64,000 bases of DNA from Dactylonectria macrodidyma. Its lineage: Eukaryota; Ascomycota; Sordariomycetes; Hypocreales; Nectriaceae. The notes beneath the pieces are model-generated. The model made no database searches, had not been told where the DNA came from, and worked only from the letters and a program-made list of their open reading frames with translations. Position numbers and translations under genes: made by a program. Where the stretch lies: contig JAGMUV010000003.1 in NCBI GenBank assembly GCA_020744425.1, forward strand, positions 310,001 through 374,000, in the 5' to 3' direction. Shown here piece by piece: positions 19,687 through 31,424 of the stretch; the stretch's first letter is position 1, and every line of letters begins with the position of its first letter.

Positions 19687-21840
19687 CTAGATGAACTTGT
19701 TGAGGGCCTGGCGCCACTTGGGCCACGAAGCAACCTTGGCGCGGTAGGCGTTGATCTCGTCCCAGTCGTGCGCTCGGAGGCCGACGTCGAGGTCGATCTG
19801 GTCAAGCTTGAGCCAGCCGCTGCGCTTCCAGGCGTAGCCGCAGACCCAGAAGACCAGGACGACGGGCAGGGCGAGCACCTGCTTGAAGAAGTTCTCGGCG
19901 TCGCCGGTGCCCGTCTGGCCGTAGGGGGCGATGGCGGTGAAGATCTGGGCGGCGAGAATGACGAAGCAGAGGAAGAGTCCCAGCCAGGAGCCCCAGACTC
20001 CGCCGACGGCCTTGAAGGGAATGTCGTCCAGAGAACGGCCCTGGTAAGCCCAGGCTTTTCGGAAGCGGATGTGAGCCTAAGAGGTACTTTGTCAGTTTCA
20101 TCTCTTTGTTCGCCACACGGGAGAATAAAAACTTACAGCGCAGATGGAGCCCCATGTGAAGAGAGCGGCAAGGCCAGAAAGAGCCAGAAGCCAGTCGAAG
20201 ACGACGCCGCCAGAGGAGGCGAGGACAATGTAGGCGAGGCCACCCCAGGCGAGGAGGAAGACGACGGACCAGAGGGGGCGACCAGAGCGGTCGATGTAGG
20301 TGAAGAGCTTGGGGGCATATCCCTCCTGAGCGAGGGCAGTGAGGGTGCGGGATCCACCGTAGACACAAGAGACACCGATGGAGACGACAGAGACACAGAT
20401 GACGAGGTTCATGAAGTGATCGTAGCCCTTGAGGCCGGCATCCTTGACGGCCAGGACGAAGGGGGAGGTACCTTCCTGGTACGCGTTCTTGGCGCCAAGG
20501 AGACGGTCATCGGTGGAGCTGACAAGGAGGCCGACCATGGTGAGACCGAGAACATAGAAGCTGTTGAACATCAGTTATCATGTTGATGGAATGGACCTGG
20601 ATGGGGCTACTCACAGGGTGATTCGCCAGAAAACCTGCTTGATGGCACCGGGAAGGGCCTTGGCGGGATTGGCAGACTCAGCAGCGGCGAGACCGACAAG
20701 CTCAGTACCTGCAATCTTATGTTAGTAACCAGTTATATATGTCGGCAGTGTTTTTGCAATAGTTGTCGGGCCATCTTCAAAGCGTTTGTAGCATGCCTGT
20801 CATTGCCGTCCTCGCTCTTGGCGACCGTGGGCATGGCGAGACAAAACAATCCAATGACACGACTAACATGTGCGGGAATCTACTCACCAGAGTAAGAGAA
20901 AGCAGCAGTGACAAAGACAGAGCAGAAGCCGCGGAAGCCGTTCTGGAAGGCTCCAGGGTCGTGCCAGAGGCGGTCGCCCCAGTACTCGTCGAACTTGCCG
21001 CCCGAGGGGCCGCCGCCGCAGACGAGGATGACGGCGACAATCATGAAGATGACAGTGGCGGCGAGCTTGAAGCAAGAGGACCAGAACTCCTCCTCAGCGA
21101 AGCCCAGGGTACCGAAGATGTTGACGAAGATGATGAAGACCCAGAAGAAAGTGATCCACACGGCCTCGTTGATGTCCTTGTTCCAGTACTGCACGGTGAA
21201 GGAGACGACGGTGAGTTCGAGCGGTAAGACGATGAGCCATTGGAAGACCTGGACGGTGCGCATTAGCAAGGACATGAATGGAGGCGATTGCAGTGAAAGC
21301 TCACGTAGTTCCAACCCATGGCAAAACCCCAGGAAGGATCGATGAAGCGAGTAGAGTATGTGTAGAAGCCACCAGAGACAGGGTACATGACGGCGAGCTC
21401 GCCGAGGGCGTGGACGACGTTGAAGATCATGACACCAGCAATCGAGAAACAGATGAGAACAGATCCGGGACCACCCTTGGTGAGGGCGCTACCAGAGCCG
21501 ACGAAGAAACCAGCACCGATGGAGCCTCCAATGGCAATCATGTGCAGATGGCGCTTCTTCATGGAGCGATCGAGCTCGACCTCGCCGGTACCATAGTCAC
21601 CTGTGGGAAGCGCATGTTAGCGATTGAACTTGGGCCTTTCTTCAAGCTAGAAAGACGCGAAAGAGAATCCCAAAACGTACGTCTTTGGAATGATCGCAAG
21701 TTCAGACCGTTACGGGTCATGAAATCCTTCTCGCGACGATCCTCGGGAATGAAGACCTCATCGCTGCCGTTCTTCTCGGCGTCGTGCGTCGGTGACGGCG
21801 GCGTGACGGGAGCCACGTCCCCTCCGTATTCCTTGGACAT
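19687..21840 (-). CDS. Amino-acid permease (YAT/AAP family, GAP1-like)
   Basis: Six exons (21840-21681, 21600-21305, 21248-20888, 20708-20615, 20560-20137, 20076-19687) encode 574 residues. The first 70 are a charged cytosolic tail. TM1 starts with the family signature GGSIGAGFFVGSG. Then follow ALGELAVMYPVSGGFYTY, GWNYVFQWLIVLPLE and AAFSYSGTELVGLAAAE, all diagnostic of fungal amino-acid permeases with 12 membrane spans. The C-terminal tail is charged and cytosolic. The third intron is long (179 bp) with a TTACTAAC branch point. It should be a proton-driven plasma-membrane uptake carrier; the substrate range cannot be read from sequence. A long antisense open frame over it is a codon-bias shadow. 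Confidence 0.93.
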
Positions 21841-23335
21841 GGTGTCGCTGTCGGTATAACGGAAGAAGGTGAAATAAAAAAGAAGTGATGGGAATCCCAG
21901 GACAAGTCTTCAATTGAGGAGAGAGAAGAAGTTGTCGCACAAATCGAACCTGTCACGGAAGGGAAAGGATGAGCTTCAACGAAATGGAAGGCGGGACCGT
22001 GGCATTTATGTATCAAGGCGAGGCAGGCGGCACCCAGCAGCAGCAGCATGCATGACAAGCATGTGCAACTGCAACGGCCCTTTTCTCCAATCGACCAGAA
22101 CAGATCAGTTACTACCTTGAGTTACTACCTCGCTCTAGGTACGAACGCCATGGCTCCTCAAATCCATGCGGTACCTTAGTACCTACGTAGTGCTTTGCGA
22201 CGGGTCCCGAAATGGGGTATGGGTGTTGGGTTGGGTTGGCTGCAACACCTACCTACCATACCCTACCCTGGCTTACCCGGGGGAAGCCAACCAAAACCAT
22301 GCACAGTACAGCCTGTCCCACGTAGCACTACGGAGTACCTGGGTACATTTTCATTCTTTCGTTCTTTTCTTGTCGTCGCGCGAAGGCGAAACAGGCAGGA
22401 GGGCAGATCCAAGACGATCCCAGGGATACGAGTGACTAGGGTGGCGGTGGTGGTGGAAGGGTGAGGGGGAGTTGCAGGTGTGAGAAGAGGTGTGAAGGGA
22501 ACAACACTATTATTGTTGCCAAGGCCGCCAAAAGCCCCCGGGTTATCAGAAACGTATCAGGCGAGTCGGCGGTCGCGAAACCAACCCATCCCAAGAAGTT
22601 GCTTGATCGGAGAGAACAAGGCCTGGAGGACAGAGACAGAGGGGCCGTGATTAACGAGCCCCCGTTGGAAAGCGGGTTGAGGGCGAATCAGGCACGAGCA
22701 AAGTAGACGGCATTCAACGTAGTATCTGGGTGTTGACGCGTAGCTTCATCGCTCTCCTCCGTGCGCCGCGTCCCATGCCTCTTCGTCATCCCCGTCCCCT
22801 CTTTCTCTTTCTCGCCCCTCATCATGGGCCCCTCCCAAATCCACTCTGTACCTCCTCCCCCCGATAGTGATAGTGATAGCAAGCAGCAGACGACACTATC
22901 GCAGGTTCGCCAAGACGTCCTCGGGGTCCCCGCACCTTGGCAGACCCATACCAAAAAAAAACCCGCCTCTTTCTACGAACCCAGCCAGCGAGGCGCCAAC
23001 GGGCTATTCCTCACTGCGGATAGGATCGCTGGGGCTTATCTCGCTTGGCGGCGTGACCAGACTTAATTAAAAAGCCGTGCGCACATACAGTCAGGTAGGC
23101 AAGCAGGCAAGGTAGGGGAGGGTACATACATGACGCTCTGATCCTATGAGAGCTTGCTGGGCGGCGTATCATGCTAGGAAAGGAAGGTCCGCCATCGATC
23201 GCCTGGGTACTGTCTTCTTGGCATGAATCCTTTCTCGATGGCGACGACGAATCGACGGCCACCCTTTTTGCTTCTTTGCTGGCCCTTTCCCCCTCCCATC
23301 CCATTATCCCCAATCATCCTGACCCCGAAATCACC

Positions 23336-23428
23336 GGCCTCTGAGGGGGTGGGAAATCGCCTCTGATGGGTGGAAACTTGCCTCTAATAGGTAGCAACCT
23401 CCCCTGATGGGGGTGGGAACTTTGCAAG
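23336..23428. repeat. Imperfect tandem repeat, about 21-bp unit
   Basis: Four successive diverged copies of a unit like CTCTGATGGGTGGGAAACT. The copies differ by substitutions and one or two indels. They lie about 1.5 kb upstream of the permease start. Confidence 0.6.
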
Positions 23429-24621
23429 GTGGCGTCCGCTTGGAGGCAATCCAAAAGGTAAGCTTGTCCTAAGCTTGTCCGCCAACCTTATTTGTTATCA
23501 CCAGCCATAATCCCAGATTTCCCAGTAGCCAGGCCCTTCTCTTCCTCCATCGCCCATCTCTCTCCTCCAAATGGCCTTCCCTGGCTTGTCACAAGGACAA
23601 AAGTGGCAAGATACAGTGGGACCCGGGCATGCCTGTTGGCCCTAGGTATAGGTGGTGTGGGTATTTTCTTCTGGGTGCCACCACCCGGAGGAGGCTTGGA
23701 GGCGATATGGTATCGCGCCAACGCACCGAAGCCTCGCGGAAGCTTTTATTCGCAGGCGGTTTGTTTAGACGAACAAGGCCAACCCGCCACCCCCTCCTCC
23801 CCTCATGAGCCGTTGATGCCAAAATCAGCTTGGATCCAAAAACTACCCAAGGCCTTAAAGATTCCCAAAACCGGCTTGGGACTGCCGAGGCAAGCCGCAG
23901 CTTCTTCTCTCGGGTAGGGTCAGTCTTGGCCGTCTCGTCAGGGGATGCTTGGAAGATGACAACGGCAGCCATGGTTCGCCCGTCGCCCGCGTCGGAGCCT
24001 CGGATCTGGCCGGGGCATGGATAGATGGTGTGCGCACCGAAGAAAAAAAAGAATCACAAGATGCGTCTTTCTAGAAGACCCAATCGGTGTTTCTTATTTT
24101 TTTGCAGGAAGGGGGCCAAAAATGGCAAGGGTCTGGGGGCCTTTTCCCATGGCATCCGGGCGGGAGGCCAACCTGCCGTACCCTACGTGTTTCAATTGAT
24201 GGGCCATTTGTCCATCATCACATGGTATCTTGTCTTTACGCAGTATTACTCAATCGTCCTGCGCTATCGAATCGCCTTCCAAGTATGGCCTTCGGGCGAG
24301 GCGGGGTATGTATTCAGCTCGTCTGCGCCATCGACCTTGTTTCGTAACGGAAACACGTAGTCCACGCATCAATCAACAAGCTACTGAATAAAGTAGTCTG
24401 ATACCATGGTAGGCAGTAGTAGGCTGGTGAGGGTGAGGCACGGGTGGATATCCACGACGGTGGGTCGACATGGCCTCGAACGAATCCATTCCAGAACGTC
24501 TCCCAAAGCTCAATCTTCAATATTCGTATCTCACGGCCCGTGTCAGTTGTGTATCTGTGATATGTCTGCGAGAGTCTGTGTCATGTCTGTGTGTCTTTAC
24601 TGTCTGTGTTTTGGTGGGACG

Positions 24622-24670
24622 GGGACCCATTTGACCCATTTGAACCCATTGAACCCAGTGAACCCAGCGT
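24622..24670. repeat. Short tandem repeat of TGAACCCA-like units
   Basis: Five adjacent 9-11 bp units (GGACCCATT, TGACCCATT, TGAACCCATT, GAACCCAGT, GAACCCAGC) form a purine/C-skewed tract in the permease upstream region. Further single copies of ACCCAGCG and GAACCCA follow to about 24700. Confidence 0.65.
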
Positions 24671-25766
24671 TTGGAGGTCCTGGACCCAGCGTCTGAACCC
24701 ACTAAAAAGCTCCATTCAATTCCAATTCATCCAGATCGCGCGTCCTTGCAAGACAGATTAGCAACGGTGGAGAGATAGTGGTGAGTCCACTACAGTGTGT
24801 CCACTGAAAGGCTTTGCCAAGAATACAATGCCACCGTAAGAAAAGGACCCCATCTCACTCAATAACAGTCCATAATCGCGGCTGAACACCATGCAACCCG
24901 ATCCTGCAAGCTCCGAAATCCGCGTCTTGGCGCGGTAGTCCAAGTAGGAAGGTGATGCTAGACGCCCGATTTCCCGTCCTGCCCGTCAGGCCATTGGTGT
25001 CGAAACTGACTGACGACGCGATGCGATGCGACGCGGCCCCGTTATGATTGTATTCTTGGCATTCCCGAGATACAGCCAGTCATGGCGGCATATCGCCATC
25101 ATCCTTGACCCCCCCCCCCCTTCTCTCCCCGGGTAAGCTGGGATCATGGCATGAGTGGATGGAGTGGATGAGGTGGATTCTGCGTTGCTGGGATTTGCTG
25201 AGGTGCTATCACCTGCCCTGTTGATTGCAAGGAATCAATGACACAGATGCAAGTGGTAATAAAAATGCAACTCTACCTTGTTGCGATGGGTCGTCTTGGT
25301 GTTTTTCTGGTGGAGACAGAGGCTACGCATGCCGGGCGAAGTCCCAACCTTACTTTGCTAGTATCCGGAAGCAAGGGCAGCTAAACAGCCGTACCTTAAG
25401 TCATAGTGCTAGCATCCCGACAGGAAGGTCGACTCGCTAGTTAGCATTCCCGTGTGTCAGTCTACACAAGGTCAAAACTAGTCGCCGTTCGGAAGCTCGT
25501 CTCGAGCAGTAGTCCCTGGGGTAAATTAAACTATGACAAACTGCTGCGCGCCTCGAGTAGGTACAAGAACCCTGGGCCAGAGCCGCCAGCACCCCAGAGT
25601 GGGCCGCGCAAGTAGTAGCGCAAGGATCTCACAGCGGCCTCCTCTTCTGCACCTCCCATTTCAGAGAGTGTTCTCGTTGTCCTGTTGCATCATGAACTCT
25701 AAACCTCTCCGAGATGGAATCGGGACTACGACCGAAAAAAAAAAAAAAAGAAAGGAACCTTTTCTT

Positions 25767-27866
25767 CTAAGGCTCCTTCTCGTCCTTGGCGTCATCTTCA
25801 AAGGGCGAGTCGGATCGCGCGGCGGGCAACACCTCCCTGCGTCGTATTTGCGCCCAAACCGTCTTGTACACGGGGCGCATGAACAGCGCGTCCATCTCCT
25901 CGAGCGTGACACCTACAAAGCGGGCGGTTCGGATCAGTAAACGACATGCCAAGTATTCATCGAAATAGGAAAGTCAAAAAGGAAGGAAAAGAAGGTAGGT
26001 AGATGAAAGGGCCTTGGCTTGCAGTGCTTGGCAGGGGCTTGGCTTTATCCGTCGGCTTGGGTCCCATATCTTGGCTTTTGGCCCGTATCTTGGCTTTTTG
26101 GCCGTTGTGATGGGATAAGGAAGGCTTGGCTTTGCAGGTGATGCTTGGCTTGCAGAAGGAGATGAAGATACTGTACTCACCTTTCGTTTCCGGAACAAAG
26201 AACAGCGACCATATACCCATGCACACAAGGATTGTGGCGAAGAAGAAGTACGCCCCGTAGCCGAGGTCAGAGATCATGTACGGCGTCGACCGAGCGATGA
26301 TGAAGGAGCCCAGCCAAGTGTCGGCCGTCGTCAAGGCCACGCAGAGCATGCGGATGTCGAGCGGGAAGATCTCAGAGGCATACGTCCAGGTGATACCCTG
26401 CCAGGTGGCACAGATGATGACAGCGTTGATGTAGACACACACAATGGCGAGATATCCCCATCCATCGCGACTTACAACACCAGCAGCCGCGGCACCAGCT
26501 GGATCAGCAGCCATCACGTAGCCGCCGATATACCACATGGGAATACAGCCCAGAGCAGCGCCCCAGATGAGACCCTTGCGACGACCGACCTTTTCGACGA
26601 CCCAAAATGTGAAGAGGAACATGCCAAACGTCTTGGCGATGCCGTAGAAACCCGTGGAGAAGAGCCGCAGCGACGTGCCCGACACGCCGAGGCTCTCAAA
26701 GATGCGCGGCGAGTAGTAGGTGATGATGTTGACACCGGTGAAGCTCTGCAGGAACATGAGTGCCAGCCCGATGCCCATGCGGTTGCGCACGCCTTTCTGG
26801 AACAGCTTCTTGACCTGCTGCTTCTTGCCCATGCGGTTCGTGCTGCGCTGCTCGACCTGCGCGCGGATCTCGCCCATTTCTCGGCGGATGTACTCGTGAT
26901 CAGCGGGGAGACCTCTAATGTCAACGAGAATACGTTCGGCAGCTTCGAAGTCGTCGCCTCGGGCCAGCCATCGCGGAGACTCAGGGCACCACATCATTCC
27001 CAGACATAGGCCCAGCCCCGGAGCAAGTTGAAGCGCCAGCGGGATAATCCACTGCGTCTTCGTATTTACATCGATCGTCCGATCCGTCGCGTAGTTGATC
27101 CAAAAGCCCAACATGCCGCCGCCCTGCGAAGCAATCTCGAAGATGCCGACAAGCCGACCGCGGATGGACGGAGGAGCCGTCTCGGCGATGTACACGGGGA
27201 CGGTGAGGGACGAGGCGCCGATGCCGAGGCCAGCTACGGCCCGGCCGCCGATGATCATGTTCATATTGCCATTCGCAGCCGTCATGAGCGTGCCGCCAAT
27301 GAGAAAGACGAAGGCGGCCAGGATGACGGTCTTCTTGCGGCCCCATTTCTCCGCAATGGGGAACGTCAGCAAGGCGCCGAAGAAGCAGCCGGCCTGTGTT
27401 TATGTTAGTCACTAGTTTCACGCATATCCACATATCCACGAGTCAGAGATAATGCGGAGGAAGATTCAAGATTGGGTTTGGTATCCCCCTGAAAGGGTCT
27501 GGATGGGCTTGAATCCCCAGAAACCCCGGGGACCTTTACGTAACTATTGCGTACCTGAAATGTCGACACAATGTTACCCTGGACCGTGTTGCGCGCCACG
27601 TCGTTGCCAGCGTCCATGCCAAAGTCGCGAATGAACGACTCCAAAGCCATGGTGCCCCCGATGACAGCAGTGTCATAACCCACTGATAGCCGAGACAATT
27701 GTCATTAGTAAAATATTATCATTACGTATCATCGTACGGGTTTCACAGGATTATGTTACTCACTCGCAAGGGCAGACATGCTCGCCACCAGGGCGATTAG
27801 GTGGATACGCCAGTTCCGTACTTCAGGCGGATCATTTGTCCCGGATGCGTGAGTACTAAATCCCAT
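25767..27866 (-). CDS. MFS sugar transporter (hexose/quinate-type)
   Basis: Four exons (27866-27764, 27682-27555, 27393-26181, 25912-25767) encode 529 residues with 12 predicted membrane spans. Signature segments are GYDTAVIGG in TM1, the RAVAGLGIGA and VPVYIAETAP pair, PESPRWLARGDD in the central loop, LMFLQSFTGVNIITYYSP, and PETKG before the C-terminal tail VTLEEMD. These place it in the sugar porter family; the substrate may be a hexose or quinate. The last intron is unusually long (268 bp) and carries its own repeat. Start: ATG at 27866, whose exon ends ...SALA and joins to MGYDT with matching phase. Confidence 0.92.
25913..26180 (-). repeat. Long intron with dispersed CTTGGCTT repeats
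   Basis: This 268 bp last intron of the sugar transporter is four to five times longer than most introns in the window. On the plus strand it carries about eight copies or near-copies of TTGGCTT/CTTGGCTT between 26010 and 26155, several followed by GCAG or TTTGGCC. The intron bounds are supported by GTGAGT and TTTGTAG and by the continuity of ETKG-VTLEEMD. Confidence 0.65.
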
Positions 27867-29982
27867 TCTAGGTGGTAAAAAATCCAGGGGAGGATAGGTG
27901 CTTTGAAAGCGTATGTGTTTTTTTTTGGTGTTTGGTGATGGTAGGTAGAATCTGAAAGATGTCTGGTCCTTCCAAAACCCAACCTTTCCGGATCACATCT
28001 TCCTTATGTATTCCTCACCCCAGACACAAACAGCCCCCGACTAACGTTACCTCTCGCATGTCAACCGTCTGAACAAAATACAGGGATGCATTTTAACTCG
28101 GCAAATAAAGCTAGAGATCAGCAACCGCTCTCCGGATCAACGAGTACTACTTCCCTACCCCGCAGCCGTCCCCACGGGGAAGAAAAACAGGCCAGACGCG
28201 CAGGTTGGATCCTTTACGATGTGTGGGAATGAGGGATCGCCACCCGACTTCAGCGGCGCCATCAGCACATATTGTGGGGTTGCCAAGAGGAGGATACGGG
28301 GAATATCGGGATGAGTAGGTTCCGCGGCAGATAGATTTATATCCAGACATTCAACTCCAAATCACATACTCCTCACCTACCCTGTAAACCTGTGAAACCT
28401 CAAACTTTGTTGGAAGACATCGCGAATTTGGTATTTCGCATTCAGGCCTTAAACGACGCCCAGCTACCCTACGGCAGCAGCACGCTCACCAAAAATCCTC
28501 ACTGAGAGCAGTATCCAAACCGGAAGGTGGCACAATACTACGCAGGATGTGACCGTCCTGCGCACTCATCCAAGCATGCCAAGGATCGGCGGTGCTCGAT
28601 GACTGCAACTGCCGACATCACGGAGCCAGAATAAGGTCCGCCCCCTCTTCGGCCCCTCCAAAGATGAAGGATTAAGAGTCATACACGTACTACATGTAGT
28701 AAAGATTGCTCTTCTCTCGGTGGTATTTTCTCTATTTAAGGCGTTGAGCCAAGACATTTCACAGGGCTGTGCTATGCATTTTCGCGGCCGCGGAGAACCA
28801 ATCCTCTCATCTGCTGACATGTATCCGACAAAAACAGCCCACACGGTTGGCTCAACCCCGCAAAACGAAATCGATGGCGACTTCAATAACTATTACATAT
28901 ATCCTTGAAAGAAGCACAGATGGGGAGATCCTGGAGTTGACACATGGATGGATTTTGCCAAGAATCGGTGGAGTTTGTATGTGTCACGGTCTTACCACTC
29001 GGTGTGGTCGGTGGATCTTGAACCCATCTTCGGGTCCCAGATTTATATCTGGGGAATGAATATCCACAACCGCGATCTCGCATCTCTTTCCCCAGTGCTC
29101 GAGCCAACGGGTCGTATTGTCGTCGATTTAGAGTTGATGAGGGGAGAAAACTGGTCCTAGGACTGGGTGTTTTGCAGAGTATTTACAGACGATCAAATAT
29201 GCCAACAATGGACAACAACGAGATTTCTAGTTGTAGGATGACAGATAGTTTCACCAGTACATTAAATAATCACTTAGTTAGTTATCAATTTAGTTACTGA
29301 TCAGTACCAGATAGTTCTTAGAGCCAAGACATGACAAAGTAGACGTGAGAAACTCAACATTGTTGTCCACCCAGAAACAGAAGCGGCTTATTTCGTCACA
29401 ACTACAGATGGTGTCATATTTCAAATATTTGTATCATTTTATTAGTAACAATGTGATCAGTGGACAATCAAGTTGCGAATAAATCCGATAATTCCGCAAA
29501 TAGCTCGGTCTCCGTCCCCGAGCATGCTTTTCCGTGCGCTTCGTTCAGTTATCCGTTCCTCGGCATACGCGTCGCCGATCTGAAGTCCGAACGGATAGAC
29601 CCCGCATTACAACGTCGCGATGCTTGGCAACCGACGACGTTGCGGGCGCATTTCTGCAAGTTCCCCTAGAGATGGGACCTTTCTTCCTTGGCAACAGACT
29701 CATAACTTGGCAGTTCCCCGCACTACCCCGCGTATTAAGGACTCATTAATCCGTCAAAGTTACGACGGTTTGCTCAACTCCATGAGGGTGAGGGTGTCGG
29801 ATATGAGATTAATCCGGGGTTGTATCGAGGAGCCAGATGATGATAAATGGATGGAACAGGACGTCATAAGGAAGGATAGTATAGGAGCATTTGACATACA
29901 CCAAGTTGACGTCGTTCTAAATAAAGAAAGGCTTCTGGACCACTGAATCAGATCGCCAAGAACGCCGTCTCGAAACTCCACG
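27867..29982. other. 2.1 kb intergenic region, divergent promoters
   Basis: Region between the divergent sugar transporter and metallo-beta-lactamase-fold genes. Composition is mixed and AT-richer toward 29200-29460. No frame has recognisable protein features and no clear repeat or RNA gene was seen. Confidence 0.4.
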
Positions 29983-31005
29983 ATGCCCTCACGAATATCC
30001 AAACTCCTCTGGACACTGTCCACACTCTGCGCGAGCTTCGTACACGGTGCAGACACAGACACCACCGACTTCTCAACCTGGTTCGCCGCGACCGAGTTCG
30101 AAGACGCCCAAATCTCCAACGTCTCCCGCTGGCAAGCCGAGGCGCAGAACCTCGCCTGGCCAGATCTGTGGCAAGAGTACCAGCACCGATGCATCAACTC
30201 GGGCCAAAGATACCCCGAAATCGGAGCTGCTGCACAGACGGCGGGCTTCGTTGCGCCAGCTAGGCCGTTTGAGTCGCTTTTCTTCGTTGGCGCGTCGGGC
30301 GTTTCGTCGTGGGCGATCGATACTGGTGATGGGCTTATTCTTATTGATTCCATGGACAACGCGGATGAGGCGGAGAGAGTTATAATTCCTGGTTTGCAGG
30401 CTTTTGGGTACGAGGGGACTGATGTGAAAGCGCTCATCATCACACATGAGCACTTTGATCATTATGGCGGTGCTCTGTGGCTACAACAGACATACAACGT
30501 GACTGTGTATGCTTCCGAACAAGCTTGGGAGGCACTGGCAGATATTGAAGGTGCGCCAGTTAAGCAAAAGACACTCGTTGACAAGGACATCTTGACCGTC
30601 GGTAACACATCTGTGGACATCTACGCAACACCAGGCCACACGCCAGGCTGCATATCCCTACTCTTCCCCGTCTACGAGCACGGACAGAAACACCTCGCGG
30701 GTCTCTACGGCGGCGGCGGCATCCCTTCGAACGCCGAAGACAAGGCGACGCAGATCGAATCGTTTGCCAAGTTTGCCGCGCTGGTCAAGTCCCGTGGCGC
30801 CGACGTGCTGCTCAGCAACCACCAAACGCAGGACCACACGCTGCAGCATCTCGATGTGCTGGCGAACCGGCAGTGTCGCGGGAGACGGTGTACGCTGCCG
30901 AATCCGTATGTCGTTGGGACGGAGCGGTATGTGAGGTATTTGAAGGTTATGGGGTTGTGTGTGAGGTTGAATGCGGCGAGGATAAATCAGAACTTGAGGA
31001 TTTGA
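29983..31005 (+). CDS. Secreted metallo-beta-lactamase-fold hydrolase
   Basis: Single-exon gene of 340 residues. Residues 1-22 are a signal peptide (LLWTLSTLCASFVHG). The metal-binding HxHxDH motif is intact as HEHFDHYGG, with a downstream ATPGHTPGC turn and a C-terminal SNHQTQD, resembling subclass B3-like proteins. N-glycosylation sequons (NVS, NVT, NTS) fit secretion. Enzymes of this fold hydrolyse lactams, lactones, thioesters or esters; extracellular fungal examples attack plant or microbial lactams. Substrate unknown. The next gene (SDR) is in the same direction 420 bp on. Confidence 0.85.
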   Translation: MPSRISKLLWTLSTLCASFVHGADTDTTDFSTWFAATEFEDAQISNVSRWQAEAQNLAWPDLWQEYQHRCINSGQRYPEIGAAAQTAGFVAPARPFESLFFVGASGVSSWAIDTGDGLILIDSMDNADEAERVIIPGLQAFGYEGTDVKALIITHEHFDHYGGALWLQQTYNVTVYASEQAWEALADIEGAPVKQKTLVDKDILTVGNTSVDIYATPGHTPGCISLLFPVYEHGQKHLAGLYGGGGIPSNAEDKATQIESFAKFAALVKSRGADVLLSNHQTQDHTLQHLDVLANRQCRGRRCTLPNPYVVGTERYVRYLKVMGLCVRLNAARINQNLRI

Positions 31006-31424
31006 TTCTTCTCCTCCAGTCTAGAAGTAGTATCTTAACCCATAAATCTATGTTCGGTGTCTTAGAAGTTACTCGAGTACTTGTCCAAGTCTTGTCTTGG
31101 CCTAGTTCTACCATGTTATGTGAAATCTATCTATCACTCAGATTGATACACATCAAGTCAACTTTACCCATTAATTCTTCCAAGTCAATTTGTATCAGCA
31201 TCTACCAAAGTGGTCCTATTTTGTGCAGTCTCTGGCGAAGACCTCATTCTCGACGAGTGGAGTCTGCCAAACAGCCATTGGCTCGCTGCTTGATCGGCAT
31301 TTAGACCGAGTTTCCCCGCACAGAGGCGATTGCATCAGTCTTCCCATTTCAGTTCTTTCACCATCAGATAGTTCTTAGTTTATACTCTTTATCACTTCTA
31401 TCTATCGCCATTACATCGCCTCCA
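31006..31424. other. Intergenic spacer
   Basis: 419 bp between two genes in tandem orientation, pyrimidine-rich just before the next start codon. It should hold the SDR promoter and 5' UTR. No further feature. Confidence 0.45.

Larger units (their letters stand above)
21841..25766. promoter_or_regulatory. 3.9 kb upstream region of the amino-acid permease
   Basis: This long gene-free stretch lies upstream of the permease and downstream of the sugar transporter, both on the minus strand. It holds many short low-complexity blocks: TACCTAC/GTAGGTA words at 22150-22270, a C run near 25110, and GATGCGATGCGATGCGACGCG near 25018-25038. Open frames are short, overlap on both strands and lack protein character. 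Long promoters or leaders are typical of nitrogen-regulated transporters, but function here is inference. Confidence 0.45.

Noticed and set aside
19606..20586. 326-codon open frame on the plus strand
   Set aside because: It is antisense to the amino-acid permease, whose motifs and splice sites are clear. The frame's Gly/Glu/Asp-rich composition is a shadow of the permease codon bias.
23488..23972. Overlapping frames on both strands in the permease upstream region
   Set aside because: Both frames are rich in Pro, Arg and Gly from local GC content, with no domain, signal peptide or splice support.
25533..25940. 135-codon plus-strand frame with a poly-Lys stretch
   Set aside because: It overlaps the antisense of the transporter's last exon, contains an A-run artefact and has no family resemblance.
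28566..28886. Overlapping short frames in the 27.9-30 kb gap
   Set aside because: No recognisable motifs, and equal open-frame length on both strands, as expected by chance.
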